Shown here piece by piece: positions 10,124 through 21,485 of a DNA stretch of 64,000 nt. The notes under the pieces were generated by a model. That model was not told the origin of the DNA and searched no databases. It saw only the letters and a program-made list of their open reading frames with translations. The translations under genes and the position numbers were made by a program. Each line of letters opens with the position of its first letter. Position 1 is the stretch's first letter. This stretch comes from Prorocentrum cordatum (Eukaryota > Sar > Dinophyceae > Prorocentrales > Prorocentraceae): NCBI GenBank assembly GCA_963575745.1, contig CAUYUJ010000162.1, positions 47,501 to 111,500 of the forward strand, in the 5' to 3' direction.

Positions 10124-10144
10124 ATATAGCCATTGTGGCTCAAA
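10124..10144 (+). other. Second relict dinoflagellate spliced leader
   Basis: TAGCCATTGTGGCTCAA (10127-10143) differs from the spliced-leader core TAGCCATTTTGGCTCAA at one base. Flanking positions have decayed. It lies 65 bases ahead of the inferred start of the 10209-13132 gene, on the same strand, marking that gene as a retroposed mRNA. Confidence 0.8.
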
Positions 10145-10208
10145 CTTGCAAGGTTTGGCGTGTACTCTCAGTCGTCTTGTTAAGTATTCACTTGCCTGTG
10201 CCTTGTAG

Positions 10209-13132
10209 ATGGCCCATAGGAAGTAAGCTGCTAAGAAAGCTGCGGCGAAAGCAAAATGTGGGGCAGTGCCTGCAGGCCTGGAGGTCCCCGATGCGTGCAA
10301 GGACAACAACGTTGACCACTTGGGGCTTGTGTCCCAATGGCTGGATGCGGTCCGTGCCGACCCGCTGGTCTCTTACAAGTGGGAGGAGGTCTTGAGCATG
10401 GCAAACGGTGCCCACATGGCAGGCTACACCAAGAGCGACTTCGACACCGCAATGCGAAACGGCACGAGCTACACCTGCGCAGGCGGCTTCGCTTGGCAGG
10501 ATTGCTTGAAGTCGCCAAGTCCGGGTGTTTCCATTAGCACAAAGTAAGTCTTGAGGGATATCGAGACTTCTTTCCCAGGGGGGGAGCCGCCCAAGATCGG
10601 GGTCCAGCAGCCCATCATCATCCAAGTGCTGGGGGACGAGTACAATCCAATGGAGCACGTGGGTGCAATGAAGCGGCTTTCGCCTTGTGAATTTGTTCAC
10701 GCCTTACTGGGTGGCGCCGAGTTGGCCGTGGAGAAGCAAGTGCCAGACGCCGTGAAGCGACAGTGGAACGCGATCCTCCGGTCTGTCACCCTTCGCTTCC
10801 AGAAGCTGACTGAGGATCAGGTTAAGAACGGCATGTCCATTGCGGCGTTCTCGCACAGGGAGACGCTGGTCCAGGACATGGAGCGAGCAGGGTGGACGAC
10901 ACTCCAGCGCATCGAGTCCGTGCTCATCGAACGTGCCAGGCTCGCGAAGGAGTTATCGAAGCAGGTGAACGAGCCCGTCCTCACCAAGCACTTGAAGAAC
11001 GTCCGGCTGGCGGACTCCAGTGAGCCAATGAACAAATCGTTCGTTGATTGTTGTCTGACTATCGAATCACGGTTGAAGTCCATTGCCTCTTGCCAGTCTG
11101 TGCTCCGTGCTTTCGAAGAGGAGTCGCCGAATATGGTCAGCACGCCGCTCAACAGCGTCTACAAACTCAATGCCATCATCAGTAAGGCTCGCGTCCCGGA
11201 GGACATCGAATGGACCATGCAGGCATTGTACGACGGCTTCAAGATGGGATATATTCACATCGGTGAGTTCAGTATGGTGAAGCTGTCTCAGATCCTGTGC
11301 AGCTGCGCGCTGTTGCAGAAGAAGTTCAAGGAGTGGGTGTTCCGGTTCATCGATAAGCACCACTTCAAGCCAGAGTTCAATGCGAAGATTCGGGAGTATT
11401 TGTCTTCGCATTCCAAGTGCCGACAGGCCCTCACCAACCGCCCAGGGGACGCCGTGGACGACATAGCTTTCCTCAGTGCTTGGCCGCAGAGCTCCGCCAT
11501 GATCCTGACGCTTGCAGAGTCTATCATCTACGGGGACAGCTACAAGTCCTCAATGCGGAACTGCATCCAGGCTCGCAAAAGTGTGTTGGAATTTGTGGAG
11601 TACCCGTCCGTGAAGACCGAATTGGACAAGTGCCTTCAACAACTGGAGGCTGAGGCGACGACCCCAGCCTGCGACATCACCGTGACCGCCGGTGACGAGA
11701 AGAATGGTAAACCGACCGCCTCTCTCGTTACGCACGCTGTTGGCGCTGAGGACACCAAATTAGAGGAAGCAGTGAAGGCCCTCGAGGAGACGCAGCTCAA
11801 AGATCTCAACAGAGAGTTGGACAAGCACGTGCGCAGGTACTGCTCCTTTAACGTCTACCCCACCCATATGAACGAGCTGAAGACTATGACAGAGTCAAGC
11901 GAGCTGGCAAAGCAGGCCGGGGACGGAAGCGGATTCGCCATGATTCTCTTCAACGCTGACGCTTGGTGCGAAGCTGCATCGCAACCCAGGTCCCGCAAGC
12001 CCCCTGTGCCAGACAAACTGTACGAGCGAGCAGTGGCCGCGGTCATGATGGGCCGCTTCCGAGGCGAGGACGCTTCGAACGCCACCCTCAACGAAGGCGA
12101 TTTGGTATGCTGCCTGGATGGCTCCAGGCCAGGCCTCGTGAAGCGCCTGGTCAAGCCTTGGGTCAAAGGCCTGGCGAAGACGACGAAGCTGGAGGGAGAG
12201 GACGCTGAGGATGACCTGGATGACGATGCACATCCAGGCGACGTCGAGGTCAAGAAGGGCTACTGTGAGCGAAAGGTCGACTGTTTCATGCTGGAGTCTT
12301 CGGCGAAGGCGAGGAAGGGCAAAGTGAGGGGCACGGCGCTGCTGTGCTAGACGTTTCGAGTCCACCTTGTATCGAAAACTCCGATTTGCCTCCCAGAGCG
12401 TGCGTGCGACATCTACCAGGGCCAGACCAAGCGTGGCACTATTTTGGGGCCCGTGGTGCTCGGCAACCCCGACAACGAGTGGGTCGACACCGTGCTGAAC
12501 AAGAAGAAGATCTATGGCTCTTGGCGCATCCCAGTGAGAGGACTATGCCCCAACGGCGATAAGGAGAAACGCCCTGATGCATCGGTAGAGCGCGTGTTCT
12601 TCAACTCGCTCCCATCGACGTTCTTCGAGGCCCTCTTCAAGCGTTTCTACGTAAAGGTCGTCTACGACATGACCCCTGAATGCGGCGGGGCGGCCTTCGC
12701 CTGCGCCAAACTTAGGATTGGATACTACGGTCTGTGCATGACCACCGAACATGCGGAGCAGATCCGCTCCATGCCATGACGCGGACTTCCGTGCTTGCCG
12801 AGATGAAGACCACTGGCAGCCCGATCTACAGCACCGCGATCGCCGCCATCATGAAGTCCACTGGGAATGATCCTAAGGCTGAGCCCAAGAAGAGGTCGAG
12901 GCCTGGCAAGAAGGAGGGCAAAGATGGCAATCCCGAGGGGGGAAAGAAACCTAAGAAGCTGGGGGCGGACGATGCCGCCGGCAAGAAGGACACGAAGGCT
13001 AAGGCCAAGAAGCCCAAGAAGACGATTGACCAAGACGGCGAGGGTGGAGACGGGTCGAATTCCTCGCTCTCGGACGGCAGCGCGTGGGATGACAAGGAGG
13101 ATCCTTGCTCAGATGGTGACGACTTTCGCTGA
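10209..13132 (+). pseudogene. Retroposed copy of an unrecognised ~970-residue protein, broken by stops and a frameshift
   Basis: One continuous frame runs from ATG 10209 to 12779 with three internal stops: TAA 10224-10226, TAA 10545-10547 and TAG 12348-12350. Sequence on both sides of each stop remains protein-like in the same frame. A frameshift near 12770-12785 then moves the reading into another frame that continues to TGA 13130-13132. The inferred start is basic (MAHRK, stop, AAKKAAAKAKCG); the middle is a helical domain of several hundred residues without a recognisable motif; the tail is lysine-rich then acidic (PKAEPKKRSRPGKKEGK, ending in GDDFR). The longest uninterrupted piece is 10551-12350, opened by TTG rather than ATG, which supports a nonsense mutation rather than a real start. 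The spliced-leader relic at 10124 and lack of introns indicate a retrocopy. I do not recognise the family; it is probably a lineage-specific hypothetical. Confidence 0.75.
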
Positions 13133-13430
13133 GGGCTGCGCCAGAGCTTGCGAATTTCAATTTCAATGAATGATTCCGATGGAACCGCTGATCACAAGCC
13201 CTCCCTGCGGACCCGTCGCCGGGGTCGACGGGTCGCCAGGGGTTTACAGGGGGGGCGTCTGCAGCCAATCTTACACCTCTTCTGCACTGGATTGGATAGA
13301 TAGTGCTGCTCGAAGCAAGCTGAATCATGAGCTCACCAAGCAATCGACTTGCGTGATGGACGTCTCGGCGGTTTCCAGTATCAAGTGGCCTGCGGCCTAT
13401 TATTCCGCCACTGTGCCTGGATCAGACGCT
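13133..13430. other. 3' flank of the second retrocopy
   Basis: No gene or poly(A) tail seen; a GGACCCGTCGCCGGGGTCGA palindrome lies near 13209. Confidence 0.4.
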
Positions 13431-13830
13431 TCTTGGGGTCTGTAGGGGAACCTCTCTGGATCATCTTGGGAACACTCGGGGGCACCCTTGGGGCCTTTCG
13501 GGGGTTAGGCTCGGGGGCTCCCGGGGAACTCACTCTCGGGGGCTGCTGGCGGTTACTGGGGCAAGGGGAGGGCTTGGACTGACAATTCGCGTTCCCCCTC
13601 TTAGGCTCCTCTTGGGGCTCCTTGCGGCCCTTTTTGGACTCTTGGGGGCCCCTGGCCCGTCTTAACTCGGCGACATGTCCTTCTTGGGGGCCTCTTGGGC
13701 CGTCTTGAGTCCGTCTTGGGCGTCTTGGAACGCTCTTGGCCAGTATCAAGGCCCTCTTGGATAGTTTTGGGGGCCTCATTGGACCCTCTTGGCCCGAGGC
13801 CTCCTGAGGAAATCCACCCCTTGGGCCTCA
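13431..13830. repeat. CTTGGGGGCC minisatellite
   Basis: Degenerate units such as CTCTTGGGGGCC and GCCGTCTTGAGTCCGTCTTGG, the reverse strand of the AAGA/GGCC family. Confidence 0.7.
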
Positions 13831-13977
13831 AAGGGACCTGAGGACTCTCCAACTCGTACCTCGAAGCACGGTTGCGGATCATCGGGAAACGCGTTCTGTT
13901 GTGAAACGTGTTGTCTTCAATCGATTCAGACATTATCCCAGTGCGACCCTACCTAGGAGTTGGAGCATTCAGGAAAG

Positions 13978-14165
13978 CAACATCTACATCTACACCGACA
14001 GCTACATTAACATCTACACCTGCATCTACATCTACATCAACAGCGAGACTCACATCTACATTAACATCCACACCTACATCTACATCTACACCTACATATG
14101 CATCTGCATCTACACCTACACCTACATCCACATTTACACCTACACCTACATATACATATAATATA
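13978..14165. repeat. CATCTACACCTA hexamer array
   Basis: Tandem ACATCTAC / ACACCTAC hexamers. Open frames here are repeat artefacts. Confidence 0.85.
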
Positions 14166-14865
14166 TCATGTCGCATTGGTGTTGCTGTTGCGTTGGATGT
14201 AATGCTATGCTATGATTTGCTTGGCTAAGCTATGATATGCTATGATATGATGTGGTAATGATGCGCTGCGCTATGATGCGCTAAGCTAAGCTAAGGTAAA
14301 TTAAGCTATGTTTCGCTGTGCTATGCTATGCTATGCTATGCTGTGTTATGCTGCGCTATGATATGCTATGATATGCTGCGCTATGATGTGCTATGTGAGG
14401 CTATGATATGAGATGAGATGTTGCGCTATGCTATGCTATGATACGCTATGCTGCGCTATGCTATGCTATGCTATGACATGCAGTAATGTGCTGTGCTATG
14501 ATATGCTGCGCTGTGCTATGCTAAGCAATGCAATGCTATGCTATGCTATGCTGCATTGTGCTATGCTATGCTATGATATGCTGAGCTATGCTATGCTATG
14601 CTATGCTATGCTATACTTGGCTATGCCATGCTATACTATACTGTGCTAATGCTGCGCTGCGCTATGCTGCGCTGCGCAGAGCTAAGCTAAGGTAAGCTAA
14701 GCTATGCTACGCTAAGCGAAGCTAAGCTAGGCTAAGCTAAGCTAAGCCAAGCCAAGCCAAGCTAAGCCAAGCTAAGCTAAGCTGAGCTAAGCTAAGTCAA
14801 GCTAATCTCAGCTAAGCTAAGCTGTGCTAGCTAATAAGCTAAGCTAAGCTAAGCTAGGCAAAGCG
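14166..14865. repeat. 5-bp satellite GCTAT/GCTAA
   Basis: About 700 bases of TGCTA-type pentamers. The first part is mainly GCTAT, grading into GCTAA after about 14680. Point changes are common but the 5-base phase persists. Confidence 0.9.
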
Positions 14866-15320
14866 GGGGATCCTGGGGGAACCGCGGGGCGGGGACTGGG
14901 GGAACCGTCCGGGGCGTTTTACACTGCCCGGCCCCTTTAAGCAAACAAAATAAGAACCCTCTAGGCATAGCCTAGGTAGGGAATCATCAATGACTGTTGT
15001 TGTGATGGTTGTCCGATCGAATCTAGCGCGTGAGAGTGCTGAGGCTGCCAAGTTTACCTCGAGAGATCCGGGGCGCACCACGCACCACAACTGAGCTAAT
15101 ATCATCATACATCCGTCGATCCTTCCCTCTCCCTCTTCCGCCTCACACAACACCTCCATTCATCATCATCATCCTCCCCCTCATTCTTCTCCGCGTCCTC
15201 CTCCTCGTCTGCAACCCCTCACCAAACGGGGGGATATGGGGTGGCTGCCCCGACAGAGCCGCTCGGGGGCCAGGGCCTCCAAGCCCGGCGCCCCCGCCAT
15301 GGGCGGGCTTGGGTCGCAGG
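14866..15320. other. No gene recognised
   Basis: Unique-looking GC-rich stretch followed by pyrimidine-rich DNA; no gene seen. Confidence 0.4.
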
Positions 15321-15465
15321 GGGCCGCCGTCGCCGTCGTCGCCGCCGTCGTCGCCGCCGTCGTCGCCGCCATCGTCGTGCCGTCGCCGCCGTCGTCGTTA
15401 TTATCGTCGCCGTCGTCGCCGTCGCCGCCGTCGCCGTCGTCGTCGCCGCCATCGTGGTGCTCGTC
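15321..15465. repeat. (CGCCGT)n / (GTC)n microsatellite
   Basis: Tandem GTCGCCGCC and GTCGTC units, hence Ser/Ala/Pro-rich open frames on both strands. Confidence 0.85.
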
Positions 15466-15809
15466 GCTCGTCGAATGTTTTCGGATGTTCCCGGTGGCTT
15501 TCTGTCATTTTCGGAGGCTCTCGGAAGTCCCTGGTGCTCTCAGAGGCTCCCAAGGATTCCGCCGGGCGCGGGCGACCCCGCCTGCTCCGGCGCCCTCCGA
15601 GGGAAGAAGGAGGAGGGGGGGAGCATAAGGATGATTAGGGGGATGGGAAGGAGTCCGCCCGGCCACCGCAACTATCTTACATTAGACCTACACATGTCAC
15701 CCGAACCTCCAATGTCAAAGGAGCCAGGAGGGGGGGGGAGGAAAAGGAGGAGGAGGGAGGAGGAGGATTTAAATGTGAGCACAGATGATCCCTCGGTGGA
15801 TTACATGTA

Positions 15810-15915
15810 TTCGCCGGCCCAACGGGCCAGAGGCGTGCTAAGATCTCCGGTAACTGGTTAACAATTCTCTAGTTCGCGCGCGCGGGGCGGCCCCTGGGGG
15901 TCCCCGGACGAAAAG
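15810..15915. repeat. Dispersed repeat shared with 31340-31460
   Basis: GCCCAACGGGCCAGAGGCGT then GCTAAGATCTCCGGTA, and GTTCGCGCGCGCGGGGCGGC then CCCTGGGGGTCCC, match GCCCAGCGGGCAAGAGGCGT then GCTAAAACCTGCGGTA, and GGTTCGCGCCCGCGCGTGGC at 31.3 kb. Confidence 0.6.
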
Positions 15916-16605
15916 GGGCGATCCCCGACCGACCCCCGGGAGACTCCCCCGGAGCGCTCCAGGAGCGCTCCATGAGCGCACCAACAGGGCTCCGAGACGT
16001 CCCCGAGAGCCCCAAGAAAGGCCAAGAGGCCCCCAAGAGGCCCCCAAGATGGTACACGAGGGGTCCGACATGCCACAAGATCGCTCCAAGACGCCCAAGA
16101 TAGCCCCCAGACGCCCCAAGAGGCCTCCAAGAGCACTCCCAAGAGGGCCCCCGGAGGCAAAAATCATTGTTTTTCCTTAGGTTTTTGAGAGATTTTGGAG
16201 CTTCCACCTTTTCGGCTTCCCGACGCCCCAAGACGGCCCAAGAGGCCCCCAAGATCGCCCCAAGAGGGCCCAAGAGGCCCCCAAGAGGGCCCCAAGATGG
16301 CCCAAGAGGGCTCGAAGACGGCCCAAGAAGCCTCCAAGACGGTCCAAGAGGGCCCCAAGAATGCCCCCAAAGGGGCCCCAGAGAGGGAACACGAAACAAC
16401 ATTTCGAGCCCTCGGCCCTAAGAAGCCCCTACGAGGCCCCAAGAGGCCCCCAAGAGGCCCCAAGAGGCCCCCACGAGGGCCTCAGGAGGCCCCCAAGAGT
16501 CCCCCAAGCGGCCCCAGGAGGCCCCCCAAATGCCCCCCCGAGCGCCCCAGGAGTCCCCCAAGCGGCCCCAGGAACCCCCAAATCGCCGCATTGACACTAG
16601 GCCCT
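15916..16605. repeat. AAGAGGCCC minisatellite, largest array
   Basis: About 650 bases of CCCAAGAGGCCCCCAAGA-type units, 10-13 bases each with variable G/C runs, interrupted at 16165-16210 by an AT-richer gap. Related arrays occur at 1.4, 6.4, 9.4-9.9, 13.5 and 32.1 kb. Confidence 0.8.
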
Positions 16606-16784
16606 CGGGCAAACGGCAGACATGAGACTGTATGGGCCGGCGGAATGAGCGAAGCGATTAAATAAACCAAAAAGATAAATTCACATTCGAGAAACGTTGT
16701 TAGTGATGTGGGGATGCTAAGATGGCCGCGCGTGCGTCCCCGCCAATGAATCAGCTCCCTCAGCTCCGCCTAAGACCAACTGCA

Positions 16785-17035
16785 GCAGTCCAGCCCCAGC
16801 CCCGGCTCCACTTCCAGTCCCGGCCTCGGCCGGTCCGAGTCCCAGCCCCGGCCCTGGCCCTGGCCCCGGTCCCGGCCGGCCCGGGATCCCACCCCGCCGG
16901 CCCCGGACCTCGGCCCTGGCCCCGGCCGGCCCCAGCCCGGCCCCGGCCCCGGCCCCAGCCCCATAGTCCTAACCTCAGACCCGGCCCCGGCCCCGGCCTG
17001 GCCCTGGCTCCCGGCCCCAGCGCCCTCCAAATCTA
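16785..17035. repeat. GGCCCC hexamer array
   Basis: CCCCGGCC, CCCCAGCC and CCTGGCC hexamers in loose tandem. The G-rich minus strand could form quadruplexes. Confidence 0.75.
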
Positions 17036-17397
17036 ACTACACCTCCGTGGCCTCCCAGATGCCCAAGATGCCGAACCTAGCTTCAAAACAGCGAACGAAG
17101 CCTGGAAGTCGCCCCAGGAGGGCTCCAGTCATGATAGGCAACCGGCGTCGTCGTCAACATCGTCAACATCCTCGCCATTATCTCCCTCCTTCTCCTCATC
17201 ATGATCGCCACGCTCTACTCGCCCCTGTCCTTCCTTCGTGCCCCCCCCGCGACCCTGCTCGCCTCACTCTCCTCCTGTTCATTCCCCCCCTGTGCTCCTA
17301 CTCCTCCTCATCCACCTCTTCATCCTATCCTCCTCCTCATCTTCCTCCCCATGCTCCGCGCCCTCCTCCCCAACCTCAGGGTCGGCGGCACGGGCCG
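17036..17397. other. No gene; pyrimidine-rich
   Basis: 17190-17370 is C/T-rich without a regular unit. Nothing else seen. Confidence 0.4.
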
Positions 17398-17532
17398 TTA
17401 GGCCTTCGCAATAAAAACATGTATCCAACACATGCCCAAACATACCCGAAGAACAGTCGACAAAGCGTCCCCGGACTATCTTCGGGCGATGCTGGACACT
17501 ATTCCTCCTGTATAGAGGGACACGCCCGACTT
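17398..17532. repeat. TTAA-ended MITE (family A), eroded left end
   Basis: The right end TCCTCCTGTATAGAGGGACA then CGCCCGACTT and the internal AACAAAGCGTCCCCGGACTA-like core match the family. The left inverted repeat is largely lost. Confidence 0.6.
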
Positions 17533-17806
17533 CGGAGTATAGCGCGCCGGCACTGACGTGCGCAGCGACTGGTGCCCTCAAGGTCTCCGATCCCCTGCCC
17601 ACATGCTCCTCTCCCGGAGGCCGCCAGCGTGGCCCCCTGCGCACGGGTGCGGGTGCTCCGGGAAGGGCTCCGAGTCTCGAGCCGCACCGCCGCTGCCTCG
17701 GCGACGCGCCCGCGTCGTCGGCGCTATGGCGAAGCTCGGGCTGCAGCCCGCGCGGCGGTGCGGCGCCGGCCTTTCTCCGCCCCCCGTCCTGCCCAAGGGG
17801 CCCCAT

Positions 17807-17936
17807 CTCGCCATCGCTCGGACGTCCATTTCCCGTGCATGGTTCGGTTTCGTGCGTGTTTTTTTTGCTCGATGGTCCAGGATGGTCCTCGATGGTTCTC
17901 GCCTGGAAAAAATGCACACGTCCGAGCGATGCCAAG
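17807..17936. repeat. Family C MITE (CGCTCGGACGT ends)
   Basis: Left CTCGCCATCGCTCGGACGTC, right GCACACGTCCGAGCGATGCC then AAG. Terminal inverted repeat of about 20 bases; interior with TTCGGTTTCGTGCGTG and CCAGGATGGTCCTCGATGG. Confidence 0.8.
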
Positions 17937-18067
17937 CCATGTGTGACGGTGTACCTTCGGGGGGCCCCGGCCGCCCCGTCGCCCCCCGACCACAGGAGCT
18001 CGGCCACGAGCAGCCTTCCACGAGAGGCCCAACCCTGAGACCCCAGGACGCCCAGGGATGCTTGGTG

Positions 18068-18211
18068 CTCCTCCTCCTCCTCCTCCTCCTCCTCCTCCTC
18101 CTCCTCCTCCTCGTGCTCGTCCTCGTCCTCTTCCTCGTCCTCGTCCTCGTCCTCTACCTCCTCCTCTTCCTCCTCCTCCTCCTCCTCCTCCTCCTCCTCC
18201 TCCTCCTCCCC
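18068..18211. repeat. (CTC)n tract
   Basis: CTCCTC with scattered GTC interruptions; homopyrimidine on the plus strand. Confidence 0.9.
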
Positions 18212-18960
18212 AATCTCGCCTCCTCGGCCTCTTCGAGACTCTAGGGCTCGGCGCGCCCAGAGGACCCGAAGAAAAAGGCGTGTCAAGCCTGGACCGAGTA
18301 CTGGCTCATGATCCGCTCCTCGTACACGAACATCGAGGCCTGGAAGACCTTCGAGGAGGGGGGATGAGGGAGATATACCTCCTTCTCCGTGGCAACAGCC
18401 GCACCTGTGTCGATGCTGTCCCTGGAGGCTCGCACGCATGCCGTTCGCATCACGAACAAGTGAACAAACATCGGGCAACAGATCCGTCACCCCAGCCCAC
18501 AAGGGTGACGGCCGTGCTGCACTTTCCAGCGCCGTGCCGCCCAGGCCGAAGCAGTGGCCCCAAAGCACCGTCGTAGCACACCACCACATGGGGCGGCAAG
18601 TGCACGCGACGTGCGGCCATCACGAAGAAGGGGTCTACCATGTGGTGTGCAGGCGGCCACCAGGGACCGTGGCAGCAAGCCCAACCCTGACGACCCGCGT
18701 GAAGGAAGCAACCTGGGGGGAACCCAGCGCACCCTGAACGCAGCCGGCCTCTGCCACGGCGGCGGGAAGGCACCGCGCACCGCGCTCTGCCGAAACGCAT
18801 CTGGTGCTTGATGGGCGTCCCCGCTGCCAGCGAGGGGGAACGATAAGGGGGGCTGGCCCAGGGGGGGACGCCTTGACCTGGAAGGGGCGACGTGTCGCCG
18901 ACAGGTCGGCCATAGGCCACAGCTGGCAAGACCACATGTTCCTGGACGAAGCGGGCGATC
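18212..18960. other. No gene recognised
   Basis: Mixed sequence between two CTC tracts. No repeats or family motifs identified. Confidence 0.4.
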
Positions 18961-19580
18961 GGGCACCTCCTCCACCCCCTCCTCCTCCTCTTCCTCCTCC
19001 TCCTCCTCTTCCTCCTCCTCCTCCTTCTCTTCCTCCTCCTCCTCCTCTTCCTCCTCCCCCTGCTCCTCGTCATCCTCCTCCTCCTCCTCCTCCTGCTTTT
19101 CCTCCCCTCCTCCTCCCCCTTCTCCTCCTCGTGCTCGTGCTCGTCTCCTCCTCCTCCTCCTCGGCGACGAATTGGCGGTTTGGGGTCGATGCCCCCTCCC
19201 CCGAGCCCAGTCCCGCCCCCTGCAATTTTCGGGCCATCACTCCAGCCTGTGGGCACCCAGACCAGCGGAGCGCTCTCGCCGAGGCGCCGCTGCTGGAACC
19301 CTACCATGGCTGAGCCACCACCGAGGTCCAGCGAACACGCCAAGAAAAACCGCGAACCTCCGCACCCAAGCGTTGCCCCTGAGAGGACGGCGACCAGCGA
19401 TGGGACGAGGACGGGGAAAAGAGGAGGGAGAAAAGAGCCAGAAGGGAAAGGAGCGGGATGGCGAGGAGGAGGAAGAGGAGGAAGAGGAGGAGGAAGCGGA
19501 AGAGGAAGAGGAGGAGGAGGAAGAGGAGGAGGAGGACAAATATTACTCTGTCCCAAGGCTCGCGCAACTTAAGCAAAGCG

Positions 19581-19615
<35 letters not shown>

Positions 19616-19885
19616 GGAGGGGAAGGAAGAGGAGGATAATGAAGAGATGAAGGAGGAGGAGGAGGAAGAGGAACAGGATGGGAAGGAAGAGGGATGGGAA
19701 TGAAGGGAGGGCGGGAGGAGGAGGAAGAGGAGGAGAAGGAAGAGGAGGATGAAAAGGAGGAGGAGGAGGAGCAGGATGAGAAGGAAGAGGGAAGGGAATG
19801 GAGGAAAAGACGGAGGAGGAGGAGGAGGAGAAGGAGGAGGAGGAGGAGGAGGAGGGGAAGGAAGAGGAGGAGGAGGATCGCACGC
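18961..19885. repeat. CTC tract (18965-19165) and GGA tract (19457-19885)
   Basis: A homopyrimidine block and a homopurine block 290 bases apart in opposite strand sense, so the two can pair as an imperfect inverted repeat. Confidence 0.85.
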
Positions 19886-20268
19886 CAGTGAGGGAGAGAA
19901 AAAGAGAGAGAGAGAAGTCCTACGGTTCAGCGAACACACCAGGTGGGGTCCGTCGGAGAGGACTGTGTTGTCACCCTGGCAGGAAGGCCAAAGACCTGCC
20001 AGGGGCCAAGACAGGACACCCCCTAGGAAAATTCACAACCGTCATGCTCGTCCTGGGGCATGTGTGCCCGCTCCTTTTGCTGAAGTCTGGTCCCCAGGCT
20101 ACGGGCTTCAACCTCGTTGAGACCATAAGCCTAGAGGCAGTCGGCCATGCAGAGATCCCGCCCAACTTGGCGACTCGGGGCAGCCACGCCCCGCTCTTCC
20201 CGTGGCTGGGGAAGAGGAGGAGGAGGAGCAGGATGAGAAGGAAGAGGGAAGGGAACGGAGGGAGAGAC

Positions 20269-20304
<36 letters not shown>

Positions 20305-20558
20305 GGAGGAGGAGGAGGAGGAAAAGGAGGAGGAGGAGGACGGGGACGGCGCGATCGGCGGCGGGGAGCCGGCGGGGCGAGCTGGCAGCCGGCGCCGCGG
20401 CAGCCACGGCCGGCGCGGGGAGCGGCGGGCGCTGGGCAGGCCGCGAGGGCCAGGCGGCGGCGAGGGCGCGGCGGTGAGGGCGCGCAGCGGCGGCGGCGCG
20501 AGGGCAGCGGCGAGGTCAGCGGGGGCGAGGGCGGCGAGGGTCAGGGCGGCGGCAAGGG
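19886..20558. repeat. GGA and (ATG)n tracts, then GCGGCG-rich DNA
   Basis: 20205-20340 is GGA-type with (GAT)n at about 20266-20302; 20345-20550 is G/C-rich with GGCGGCG units. CCTGGCAGG / CCTGCCAGG at about 19975-20010 forms a small hairpin. Confidence 0.75.
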
Positions 20559-20724
20559 TTAATTGGGTCGGACATGTCCTCCTGCGGGCGGGTTTTTGGA
20601 CGATGCAGAATGAGCGAACAGTCAGCAGATATTCGAACACATGGACAAATAATGGAGCAGTCGCCCCCAGACTTCTCATTGACCATGTTTGGATATTCCT
20701 CCTGTAGAGGGACGTGCCCGACGG
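20559..20724. repeat. TTAA-ended MITE (family A)
   Basis: Left TTAATTGGGTCGGACATGTC and right TCCTCCTGTAGAGGGACGTG then CCCGAC. The ends form an inverted repeat of about 25 bases. Confidence 0.75.
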
Positions 20725-21199
20725 AAGGCAAGAGGGCACGGGTATCAGTGCGCCCCCTCGCGCCGATTCCACCCGGAAAAGAGGGGCAGCCGCTTGGGCC
20801 AGAGGCCGCGGTGCGCGAGGAGATTCGCGCCCCCGCGAAAGGCCTGCGCGTCGGCCGGAAGAAGTATACAACAACACGGAGTAGGATTAACCAACCACCA
20901 GCGATAATAATGACTGGGGAGAAGAAACTTCGGGGGTCGAACGGGGATAGTAATGGATTGTCGCGGGGAAGGTAAGTTATGATGCTTAGCGGGGAGTGGA
21001 CGCTCAGCGCGTTTGATGCTGTTGCCAGTCAAAATGAGATGATAACAACTTCGATTCGCAACTTCCCAAGTGGATTATAAAGTTCGGCCTCCGCGCCCAT
21101 CTCCACAATAAAACCCTGTTGAACGGAGGTGAAAAAAATAGAGGGGGGTAAGGGGGGTAGGCTTTATCATCGCCCGTGGTGGGTTATGTTGCTCACAGC
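20725..21199. other. No gene recognised
   Basis: No motif or repeat identified apart from family A on the left and the dispersed repeat on the right. Confidence 0.4.
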
Positions 21200-21300
21200 A
21201 TACTTAAGGACCTCATCCCAGCAATCATTTCGAGCACCAAGACAAGTATCGAAACAATGTCGAACAAATACCGCTTCCCAGGGCCCGACACATGCCCCCC
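21200..21300. repeat. Dispersed repeat shared with 49686-49800
   Basis: AAGGACCTCATCCCAGCAAT, TTTCGAGCACCAAGACAAGT, ATCGAAACAATGTCGAACAA and AGGGCCCGACACATG closely match the 49.7-kb stretch. Confidence 0.65.
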
Positions 21301-21324
21301 CCCCAAGTTTCGGTTCTCGAACTT

Positions 21325-21485
21325 CTTTCTGGTGTTCAGGGCGAAAGTCGGATTGGGCTCAGGCCCTCCCAGAAAATAACAAGACACTGCAAAAGCGAAT
21401 CGGTTCTTGGAGTAGTAAGGCGCTCGAAGTAGATTGGGCTCTGGGAGCCCAGAAACATATACTTTCAACGACTGACGTGTGGTCA
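21325..21485. repeat. Family E element, partial
   Basis: Shares AAAATAACAAGACACTGCAA, AGTAAGGCGCTCGAAGTAGA and CTTTCAACGACTGACGTGTG with copies at 43.2 and 54.9 kb. The left inverted end is degraded. Confidence 0.6.

Noticed and set aside
10551-12350. A stand-alone 599-residue gene starting at TTG
   Set aside because: The frame continues protein-like upstream and downstream through single stops, so this is the longest piece of a broken gene rather than a complete one.
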